A program made the translations under genes and the position numbers. DNA of 5,366 nt. Origin: an uncultured Chlorobiaceae bacterium. GTDB taxonomy: Bacteria > Bacteroidota > Chlorobiia > Chlorobiales > Chlorobiaceae. The notes beneath the pieces were generated by a model. That model was not told where the DNA came from, ran no database searches, and saw nothing but the letters and a program-made list of their open reading frames with translations. Numbering within the stretch: the first letter of the stretch is position 1; each line of letters begins with the position of its first letter. The stretch is from positions 1-5,366 of the forward strand of contig CAIYWF010000090.1 in assembly GCA_903929845.1 (NCBI GenBank), given 5' to 3'. Positions 1 through 5,366 of the stretch are shown piece after piece.

Positions 1-293
1 ACCTGATAGAGCAGGCGGTTATTGTTTCTGATGGTGCAACGCTGGATTTCTCGACGATTTTATCCTCTTCTTTGGCACCAGAACTACCTGCCGCAAGCCA
101 TACCAGAACCATGCGTGATTTTGAACACGAGGTGACCGTGAAGGAACGAGAGCTGATTCTTGATGCTCTCAGTCGTTCAAAAGGGCGAGTGAGCGGAGTA
201 GGTGGAGCTGCTGAGCAACTTGCCCTGCATCCGAAGACATTGTATTCCCGGATTGAAAAGCTTGGGTTGAGCAAGCGGTACGGGCATGGATGA
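1..293 (+). CDS. Sigma-54-dependent transcriptional activator, C-terminal end (5' partial)
   Basis: This is the last roughly 96 residues of a bacterial enhancer-binding protein that activates sigma-54 promoters; the gene begins before the window. The reading frame is open from base 3. It opens in the end of the AAA+ domain (LIEQAVIVSDG, the usual sequence just after NVRELRN in this family). A variable linker follows, then a Fis-type helix-turn-helix (ERELILDALSRSKGR ... GGAAEQLALHPKTLYSRIEKLGL). The Gly-Gly-Ala-Ala form of the HTH, with PKTL-SR-LG, resembles the FhlA/NorR-like subgroup. The receiver or sensor domain that would say what it responds to lies outside the window, so target genes cannot be named. 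The TTG at 72 is an internal codon, not a start. The gene converges on darG and is probably a chromosomal neighbour rather than part of the defence cluster. I am sure of the family and unsure of the role. Confidence 0.88.
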   Translation, partial: LIEQAVIVSDGATLDFSTILSSSLAPELPAASHTRTMRDFEHEVTVKERELILDALSRSKGRVSGVGGAAEQLALHPKTLYSRIEKLGLSKRYGHG

Positions 294-334
294 GGTCAAC
301 ATGATAAGCGGCACAAACTATTTATTTTGACAGT
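294..334. other. Short convergent intergenic gap
   Basis: These 41 bases separate the stop of the activator gene (+) from the stop of darG (-). A bidirectional terminator would be expected between convergent genes, but I see no convincing GC-rich stem followed by a T-run on either strand, only an AT-rich stretch (TATTTATTTT around 319-328). It marks the downstream edge of the defence gene cluster. Confidence 0.5.
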
Positions 335-1372
335 TCAGTTTCTGTGCAGTTGTAGATGTTTTACTGCCAGGTCAATATGGGCTGGCGGGAACATATTTCC
401 TTTTCTTGCTGACCATTGCTTCATTGCAGTCAAAAGGGTTTGCTGGTCGCTTTGTCCAGTTTCGTTGATCAGGTAATCAACGGTGGCAAGGAGTTCGAGC
501 CCGTATGGCGACTCAAAGCCTTTGATTAAATTCAGGACTTTATCGAGATGTAATTTTTCAACAGCGTTTAATTTCGTCACGATGTATTCCATCACTTCAT
601 CACTTCGTTCGATAACAACTTCAAGCGGTTCAAACGGCTTTGTGGCTTTCTGTTCAAATCCTTTCAGGTAATAGCCGTTCAGTGCATACAGCACATGGCG
701 CACTTTTCCTGAATAGGGGCCATAATACCCTTTGGTGAATTCAAGTTGTAACTGTGTTTCTCCAGCTCTCTGCAGGAAATAGCTGAGCTTTTCAGCAGCA
801 AATTCACTGGCATGCTCACCCATGGCTCGGTAACGATAGAGGAGCAACAGCAGCATGGCTCTGACGGGTGTTAAACGGGCGGCTGCAGGTTTTTCCTCTT
901 TTGAGAGAAGTTCTTTTATAGCGATTGATGGTTCATAGACCTGTATTTCAATTGGAAGATCCTGCAAGGCTTTTTCAATCTCACCTTTCACGACACTCCA
1001 CTCAAGGCCCCCGTTCCCGCAACCAAGTGGCGGAATCGCAATGGATTCAATATGGTAATCGATAATTTTCTTCCGCAAGTCACGTAGCCCTTCGGTAATC
1101 CACTCGAGTTTTGAAGGATAACGCCAGTGGTTTTTGGTTGGAAAATTAACGATGTACTGAACGCCGTTCAGTGATGAAACCGCTACAACCTGAACCGCGC
1201 CGGTTCTGATTTCTTTCCGTTTGACGGCTTCAGTGTATACGATGAAATTTTGAGGAAAGGCATGTTTAAACTGCAGGGCGATTCCTTTGCCCATCACCCC
1301 GACAGTGTTGACCGTATTGATCAGCGCAGAAACCTTCGCATCAAGTATGTTGCCAGTTTTATAGGTGATCAT
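335..1372 (-). CDS. darG: DarG antitoxin: DNA ADP-ribosyl glycohydrolase (macrodomain)
   Basis: DarG removes ADP-ribose from thymidine in DNA and also binds DarT directly, neutralising the toxin made by the gene before it. The 345-residue protein has the expected two parts. Residues 1-155 form a macrodomain: MITYKTGNIL start, the ligand loop VNTVGVMGKG (21-30), FPTKNHWR (77-84) and the second loop IPPLGCGNGGLEW (113-125). Lys80 sits in FPTK, where the catalytic lysine of Thermus DarG is reported. Residues about 165-345 form the helical, winged-helix-like C-terminal domain typical of DarG, with GYYGPYSGKVRHVL at 215-228; in studied systems this part blocks DarT by mimicking its DNA substrate. 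The length is normal and no key residue is missing, so the antitoxin looks functional. The ATG lies inside the end of darT (14-base overlap) and lacks a good Shine-Dalgarno sequence, so translation is probably coupled to darT. It is the last gene of the minus-strand cluster. Confidence 0.95.
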   Translation of the reverse strand: MITYKTGNILDAKVSALINTVNTVGVMGKGIALQFKHAFPQNFIVYTEAVKRKEIRTGAVQVVAVSSLNGVQYIVNFPTKNHWRYPSKLEWITEGLRDLRKKIIDYHIESIAIPPLGCGNGGLEWSVVKGEIEKALQDLPIEIQVYEPSIAIKELLSKEEKPAAARLTPVRAMLLLLLYRYRAMGEHASEFAAEKLSYFLQRAGETQLQLEFTKGYYGPYSGKVRHVLYALNGYYLKGFEQKATKPFEPLEVVIERSDEVMEYIVTKLNAVEKLHLDKVLNLIKGFESPYGLELLATVDYLINETGQSDQQTLLTAMKQWSARKGNMFPPAHIDLAVKHLQLHRN

Positions 1373-2003
1373 AATACAGTTTGTGTGGAGAAGATTTTAC
1401 CTCAAAGCTCTGTTTTGCCGCCGCCAGGTAAGTACAAAGGATTTGTTGGGCTTTTTCATTATAAACGCAAAAAAGCTCAATAGCATTTACTGGTATATGA
1501 TGCTTTACCAGCAATTCAGCCTGCTTTTTTTCTTGTCTCCGCAAGTCGGTGTCATCACTTTTCCAGATTCTTGCATGGATTGCGTCCCAGTCAAGAAGAT
1601 CAAGGTTTATGTCGTCGTTATAGGATGTTGATGTGAAGCTTCTTACATGTCCATCAGTAAAAAAATACGGCAAATTGTGCTCTTTGATTTTATCGAGTGA
1701 ACTGATAATGTAAATGATTTCTTCCTGTGGATACTTTGTTACACCGTCAAAACCTGTTGCAATCTGGTACAGCATGGGAGAACGCGGGCCAAAGTAAAAC
1801 GGGATATACTCGGATAATTTACCGCCAGGGGGTACAGGAGCATCTATATCATCCCTGACTTCAATAAGTGAAATATCTCCGATCTCAACAAAATGTTTAT
1901 TCGCGTTTTGAGAATAACGCGTAACCAGCCCATTCCGCAAAATATGCGGAATGTTGTCGATGTGTGTAATCCGAAACAGCCAGATTTTCTCAGGTCTTGC
2001 CAT
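1359..2003 (-). CDS. darT: DarT toxin: single-stranded DNA thymidine ADP-ribosyltransferase (DUF4433)
   Basis: DarT transfers ADP-ribose from NAD+ to thymidine in single-stranded DNA, which stalls replication; several DarTG pairs are known to abort phage infection. The 214-residue protein has the family pattern: MARPEKIWLFRITHIDNIPH at the start with His14, the NAD-site region YIPFYFGPRSPMLY (66-79, Arg74), and the helix RRQEKKQAELLVK (155-167), whose Glu163 is my best candidate for the catalytic glutamate (E160 in the Thermus protein). No truncation is seen, so the toxin is probably active and must be held by DarG. I chose the ATG at 2001-2003 because AGGAG lies 7 bases upstream and the family N-terminus begins there. 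A TTG at 2042 would add 13 residues that do not look like the family. The gene starts 48 bases after hsdR and overlaps darG by 14 bases, so all three are probably co-transcribed. Base composition is clearly more AT-rich than hsdR. Confidence 0.94.
   Translation of the reverse strand: MARPEKIWLFRITHIDNIPHILRNGLVTRYSQNANKHFVEIGDISLIEVRDDIDAPVPPGGKLSEYIPFYFGPRSPMLYQIATGFDGVTKYPQEEIIYIISSLDKIKEHNLPYFFTDGHVRSFTSTSYNDDINLDLLDWDAIHARIWKSDDTDLRRQEKKQAELLVKHHIPVNAIELFCVYNEKAQQILCTYLAAAKQSFEVKSSPHKLYYDHL
1931..1953 (-). repeat. Perfect 9-bp inverted repeat (hairpin) in the 5' part of darT
   Basis: The arms CATTCCGCA (1931-1939) and TGCGGAATG (1945-1953) are exact reverse complements around a 5-base loop (1940-1944). 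In the darT message the hairpin covers about codons 17-24 (NIPHILRN), starting about 50 bases after the start codon. It has no T-run after it, so it is not a typical terminator. It could slow ribosomes on the toxin message, protect an RNA end, or be a protein or DNA site. The encoded residues are conserved in the family, so the repeat may partly be a by-product of codon choice. Confidence 0.75.
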
Positions 2004-2010
2004 TCTTTTT

Positions 2011-2015
2011 CTCCT
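2011..2015 (-). promoter_or_regulatory. Ribosome binding site of darT
   Basis: On the minus strand this reads AGGAG, followed by the 7-base spacer AAAAAGA and then ATG. The match and spacing are near ideal and decide the darT start. Neither hsdR nor darG has a comparable site. Confidence 0.85.
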
Positions 2016-2051
2016 GAAATATCTGATTATTACTGGTTGCAAATCTTTTCA

Positions 2052-5000
2052 TCATCCGGCAGTCTGGTTGATGGTATCGAACACCTGATGCATCAGCCTC
2101 TGCGCAATAAAGCTTTTGAAAGCTTCATCGTTCATGATGCGGTTGAAGATGGCTTCGTTGCCGTTCATGCGGTCGAGTAGCAGGGTTTCGAGGTGCTGGT
2201 TGAAGACCGGCTCGAAGTTTGAGAGTGTGTTGGCCTCTGCCGCCTGGCGGATTTTTTCGTTCTCTGTGGCGGCAGCCTGCACCTGCTCGAAAAAAAGCTG
2301 ATCGGCAGGGGTGAAATCGGTGCCGAATCGTTCGTTGAGCTGTTCTACCAGGGTGGAGAGGGGCACCTCTTCCTCCGCACTTCCGGTGCCGACCTCTTTC
2401 GGGCCAGTCAATGGAGGCGCATCTCCCTCCCTCAATGAAATGGCCCCTTCGCTGTACTTCTCCAGCCGGTAGTATTTCAACTGCACCTCGTCATCGATGC
2501 GGATATGTCGTCCTGTGTCTCGGGGAAGCTTTGAGAGCAGGTAGCGCCCGAAGGTGTAGAGCTTTTCAAGTCCGGAATCCTGATAGGGAATAACCTGCGA
2601 AAGAAATCCGTAGAGGTTCCGAAAGCTGGTGAACTGGCTTTTGAACAGCTCGATCTCCTCCTCTTCAAGCTTTTTTACCCGCTCAACGACGAGATCAAGG
2701 ATGCTGTTCAGCTTTTTATGCTCAGCCCCGGTCGGGTGCATCCGGTTGCTGAACCAGATTTCGCACCACGCGTTCACCTCCGACTGGTCATACACTTTCC
2801 ACTGGTCGAGCTTGTGCGCCAGTTCGTTGAGCTGTTGCGGATCACTCTCTTCGCCTTGCCGGGTTGTTTCGTAATAGGGCTTGAAGGAGAGGCCGATCTC
2901 TTTCGGATCGTTGACAAAATCAAGCACAAAGGTGTTCTCCTTGCCGGGGCAGGTGCGGTTCAGACGTGAGAGGGTTTGAACGGCCTGAATGCCGGAGAGC
3001 CTTTTATCGACGTACATGGTATGCAGCAGAGGCTGGTCGAAGCCGGTCTGGTACTTTTCAGCCACCAGCAGCACCTGAAACTCATTGGAGGCAAAGCGCT
3101 CCGGCAGCTCACTCTCCCGGATACCGTGGTTCATCTGTGTTTCGGTGAACCTGATACCGGGATGGTCGTCAAGAGAGAGTTCACCAGAAAACGCAACGAG
3201 GGTTTTGATATCGTGGTATTTCTTCGCCTTCAGGTAGCTGTCGAACGCCAGTTTGTAGCGCACGGCATGTTCACGCGAACCGGTCACCACCATTGCTTTG
3301 GCCTGCCCGCCGATCTTGTGGCGGGTGTGCGTGCGGAAATGCTCAACGATGATTTCTACCTTCTGGGTAATGTTGTAGTCGTGCAGATCAACATACCGGG
3401 CAAGCGCTCGTGCGGCCTTTCTTCTCGGCAGTTCGGGATCGTCCTCAACCGTCCGGATTAACTGATAGTATCGTTTGTAGCAGGTGTACCCTTCCAGCAC
3501 ATCAAGAATGAACCCCTCTTCAATGGCCTGACGCATACTGTAGAGGTGGAACGGGGAGGAGCCGTTTTCACCGGGCTCGTCAAAAATTGCAAGCGTTTTG
3601 AACTTCGGGGTTGCCGTAAAGGCGAAAAAGCTCAGGTTTGGCTGTTTTGTGCGCTTTATTTGATCACGCAGCATGGAGCGCTTTGCCTCCTCCGAGAGCG
3701 GTTCATCGTTCATGTCGAGAATCTGTTCGGCAATGGCCGACTCGATGCCTTCGCGGTTCAGAATTTTCTTCAGCTCCATGGCCGTTTCGCCACTCTGCGA
3801 GCTGTGTGCTTCATCCACAATAACGGCAAAGCGCTTGCCTGCTGTGGAGATGTCGATGCCCTGGCCCTTCTTCTCAAGCGTGGCAAGAGCCTCTGTGATA
3901 AAGGGAAACTTCTGGATAGTTGAAATGATGATCGGCACACCGTCAGCGAGTGCCTTTGCAAGTTGCTGCGTGTTCTCGTCAATCTTCTGTACCACACCCT
4001 GCTTGTGCTCGAACTGGAAAATGGTATCCTGCAACTGCTGGTCGAGCACCACCCGGTCGGTAATAACGACCACCGAATGGAAGATTTTTTCGTTCCGGGC
4101 ATCGTGCAGGGTCGAAAGCCGGTGGGAAAGCCAGGCAATAGAGTTTGACTTTCCCGAACCGGCCGAGTGTTGGATCAGATAGTTGTGCCCTGAACGGTGC
4201 TGCCGTGCATGGTCGGCAAGTTTGCGCACCACATCAAGTTGATGGTAGCGGGGGAAAATCATGCTTTCGTGCTGAAGCTTTTTCAACCCTTTGGCGGTCG
4301 GAACAGTTTTTTCCTCAACCTGCAGGTGGAGGAAGCGGCCCAGAATATCCATCAGACTCTCTTTCACCAGCACCTCTTGCCACAGGTAGGCTGTGCGCAC
4401 ATCACCCTCAACCGGCGGATTGCCTTTGGCGTTGTTGTTTCCCCGGTTGAAGGGAAGGAAGTAAGTCTCTCCCCGGTCGAGCTTTGTGGTCATGCAGACC
4501 TCTTCGGTATCGACCGCAAAATGCACCAGAGAGCGCTGCTTGAAGGCAAAGAGCAGCTCATTGGGATCGCGGTCGCGGTACTGCTGTTTGGCATGAAGAA
4601 CATTCTGCCCGGTCAGGGGATTTTTCAGCTCTATCGTCACGACAGGCAAGCCGTTCACCGCAAGCACCATGTCAGGGATGGCTCCACTCTCTGTTTCCAT
4701 TTGACGAATCACGGTCAGCCGGTTTTTGCTGAACCGTTCGAGCGCAAGCGGCTCCATGCCGGTATTTGGCTGAAAAAAGGCGATGCGCACCGTTTTGCCG
4801 AAACACTTGAACCCGCTTCGAAGAATGGAGAGCATTCCCTTGGTTCGCAGCTCCCGTACCAGGCTCTCAATCAGCACAGCCTTCGCATTCCCGTTATTCA
4901 GTGCGGAGAAACGCTCCCAGAACTCCGGCTGGCTATCCTGAACGAAGGCCACAACTTCATCGGGAAAGAGCGCCAGCTTCTTGTCGTACGCCAGCGGGTC

Positions 5001-5072
5001 GCCCTTGCTGTAGCCGCCATGCCGGAGCAGCGATTGCTCTATGGAGTGCTCGAAGTTTGATTCCTTGTGCAT
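2052..5072 (-). CDS. hsdR: Type I restriction enzyme, R (restriction/translocase) subunit
   Basis: HsdR is the motor and nuclease of type I restriction-modification enzymes. With HsdM and HsdS it binds unmethylated target sites, pulls in DNA using ATP and cuts at a distance. The 1006-residue protein is full length. The N-terminal nuclease domain carries IPDMVLAVNG (Asp134) and TIELKNP (Glu148, Lys150), the PD-(D/E)xK core. The SF2 motor follows: Walker A SAGSGKS (303-309), VITDRVVLDQQ (motif Ia, about 336-346), Walker B DEAH (420-423), FTATPK (485-490), AEKYQTGFDQP (671-681) and QAVQTLSRLNRT (696-707). The C-terminus (about 790-1006) is the helical region that docks to HsdM. All motifs are intact. 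The only usable start is the ATG at 5070-5072: the frame is open about 25 codons upstream but has no ATG, GTG or TTG there. The sequence before the ATG (AACTCCCTC) contains no Shine-Dalgarno match. The gene ends in a double TGA. It is clearly more GC-rich than both its neighbours. Its partners hsdM and hsdS are not in the window. Confidence 0.97.
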   Translation of the reverse strand: MHKESNFEHSIEQSLLRHGGYSKGDPLAYDKKLALFPDEVVAFVQDSQPEFWERFSALNNGNAKAVLIESLVRELRTKGMLSILRSGFKCFGKTVRIAFFQPNTGMEPLALERFSKNRLTVIRQMETESGAIPDMVLAVNGLPVVTIELKNPLTGQNVLHAKQQYRDRDPNELLFAFKQRSLVHFAVDTEEVCMTTKLDRGETYFLPFNRGNNNAKGNPPVEGDVRTAYLWQEVLVKESLMDILGRFLHLQVEEKTVPTAKGLKKLQHESMIFPRYHQLDVVRKLADHARQHRSGHNYLIQHSAGSGKSNSIAWLSHRLSTLHDARNEKIFHSVVVITDRVVLDQQLQDTIFQFEHKQGVVQKIDENTQQLAKALADGVPIIISTIQKFPFITEALATLEKKGQGIDISTAGKRFAVIVDEAHSSQSGETAMELKKILNREGIESAIAEQILDMNDEPLSEEAKRSMLRDQIKRTKQPNLSFFAFTATPKFKTLAIFDEPGENGSSPFHLYSMRQAIEEGFILDVLEGYTCYKRYYQLIRTVEDDPELPRRKAARALARYVDLHDYNITQKVEIIVEHFRTHTRHKIGGQAKAMVVTGSREHAVRYKLAFDSYLKAKKYHDIKTLVAFSGELSLDDHPGIRFTETQMNHGIRESELPERFASNEFQVLLVAEKYQTGFDQPLLHTMYVDKRLSGIQAVQTLSRLNRTCPGKENTFVLDFVNDPKEIGLSFKPYYETTRQGEESDPQQLNELAHKLDQWKVYDQSEVNAWCEIWFSNRMHPTGAEHKKLNSILDLVVERVKKLEEEEIELFKSQFTSFRNLYGFLSQVIPYQDSGLEKLYTFGRYLLSKLPRDTGRHIRIDDEVQLKYYRLEKYSEGAISLREGDAPPLTGPKEVGTGSAEEEVPLSTLVEQLNERFGTDFTPADQLFFEQVQAAATENEKIRQAAEANTLSNFEPVFNQHLETLLLDRMNGNEAIFNRIMNDEAFKSFIAQRLMHQVFDTINQTAG

Positions 5073-5104
5073 GAGGGAGTTATGAGATGTTTCATAAGCC
5101 TTTG

Positions 5105-5143
5105 TTACTGCTGAATGTTTTGGAAAAATACGTATTTACTGCT
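5105..5143. repeat. Spacer upstream of hsdR with 8-bp direct repeat and 12-bp palindrome
   Basis: The gap between the dGTPase stop and the hsdR start holds two copies of TTACTGCT (5105-5112 and 5136-5143), 31 bases apart. It also holds a perfect palindrome, AAATACGTATTT (5126-5137), which overlaps the second copy by two bases. A palindrome of this kind just ahead of a restriction gene could be an operator for a dimeric regulator, and the direct repeat could be an insertion scar. I see no clear -35/-10 pair reading into hsdR. The role is unproven and chance is possible in AT-rich sequence. Confidence 0.4.
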
Positions 5144-5366
5144 TTATTTGAAATAGATTGATTCTAATGAGCTTTTTCCAAAATATCTAACGTATTCTTT
5201 TTCAGCATAATCATCCATCATGCCGGATAAATAGTCAATAACAATACGTTTTTACTACAGTCAATTCTTCTAAGTTCCGCAGGAAGTAATATGTTATCTT
5301 TGTTGTAAGATGAATCTGAATAGACGTTAAAAAGACCTTTAAGTATTTTTTCGCCTTTCTTTTCAT
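5144..5366 (-). pseudogene. dGTPase-like HD triphosphohydrolase, C-terminal end, frameshifted (5' partial)
   Basis: The minus strand at the right edge encodes the C-terminus of a dGTPase-family protein, an enzyme that converts dGTP (or other dNTPs) to deoxynucleoside and triphosphate. One frame runs from 5364 and includes GEKILKGLFNVYSD and LLPAELRRID. A second frame continues from 5248 with RIVIDYLSGMMDDYAEKEY and stops with TAA at 5144-5146. DY-SGM-D-YA is the conserved end of dGTPases. The two halves join if the five-A run at 5249-5253 had six A's, giving CSKKRIVIDY. As written, the upstream frame stops with TGA at 5218-5220, losing about 34 conserved residues. The catalytic HD motif lies outside the window. 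The piece is very AT-rich and 71 bases upstream of hsdR on the same strand, so it may share a transcript. It may be a true pseudogene, a homopolymer sequencing error, or a frameshifted gene. The family call is fairly firm; the substrate and function are not. Confidence 0.75.

Noticed and set aside
327..356. Plus-strand TTGACA with a weak TGTAGA 18 bases on, reading antisense into darG
   Set aside because: The -10 match is poor and it lies at a gene end; a single perfect -35 is expected by chance often enough that I would not call an antisense promoter.
2004..2042. TTG start at 2042 giving darT 13 more residues
   Set aside because: The added residues do not resemble the family and the sequence includes the ribosome binding site of the ATG at 2003.
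3306..3325. CCCGCC/GGCGGG inverted repeat with an 8-base loop
   Set aside because: Only six pairs, in the middle of hsdR coding sequence, with no T-run; chance in a GC-rich gene.
4197..5060. Long plus-strand open frame of 287 codons antisense to hsdR, and similar ones at 2976-3461 and 3673-4182
   Set aside because: They lie wholly opposite the well-supported hsdR frame, resemble no known family and follow from the codon bias of a GC-richer gene.
5249..5254. Programmed -1 frameshift site in the dGTPase
   Set aside because: T-AAA-AAC does not satisfy the X-XXY-YYZ rule and I see no clear downstream stem or upstream Shine-Dalgarno-like stimulator, so a missing A is the simpler reading.
1..5366. 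CRISPR array, tRNA, rRNA, insertion sequence or attachment site
   Set aside because: I saw no regularly spaced repeats, cloverleaf, transposase frame or terminal inverted repeats; almost all bases are accounted for by the five genes.

Overview
This window looks like the downstream end of a defence island lying against an ordinary chromosomal regulator gene. Four same-strand (minus) genes are visible, in transcription order: the frameshifted C-terminus of a dGTPase-like HD-family triphosphohydrolase (entering at the right edge), hsdR (restriction and translocation subunit of a type I restriction-modification enzyme), darT (DNA ADP-ribosyltransferase toxin) and darG (its macrodomain antitoxin). 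At the left edge, on the plus strand and convergent with darG, is the C-terminus of a sigma-54-dependent response-regulator/activator ending in a Fis-type helix-turn-helix.

Host: the genes point to a Gram-negative-type bacterium of medium GC content. A sigma-54 activator excludes few groups, and hsdR and darTG are widely transferred, so taxonomy is weakly constrained. The style of the HsdR and DarTG proteins made me think of green sulfur bacteria (Chlorobiaceae) or anaerobic proteobacteria, but this is an impression, not evidence.

Layout: 1-293 activator C-terminus (+); 294-334 short convergent gap; 335-1372 darG (-), overlapping darT by 14 bases; 1359-2003 darT (-), with a strong ribosome binding site and a perfect 9-bp hairpin early in its coding sequence; 2004-2051 short gap; 2052-5072 hsdR (-), complete; 5073-5143 AT-rich spacer with a 12-bp palindrome and a direct repeat; 5144-5366 dGTPase C-terminal piece (-), broken by one missing A in an A-run. 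No stretch longer than about 75 bases is without a gene.

How the parts fit: HsdR needs HsdM and HsdS, neither of which is in the window. They are expected farther upstream on the minus strand, beyond the dGTPase. DarT would kill or arrest the cell by ADP-ribosylating thymidine in single-stranded DNA, and DarG reverses the mark and blocks the toxin. The dGTPase, if it was functional, would deplete dGTP. Together they suggest a layered antiphage cassette: DNA cleavage first, then DNA modification and possibly nucleotide depletion. Each family is known; the particular stacking, the compositional mosaic and the broken dGTPase are the points of interest. I did not find a clearly undescribed system.
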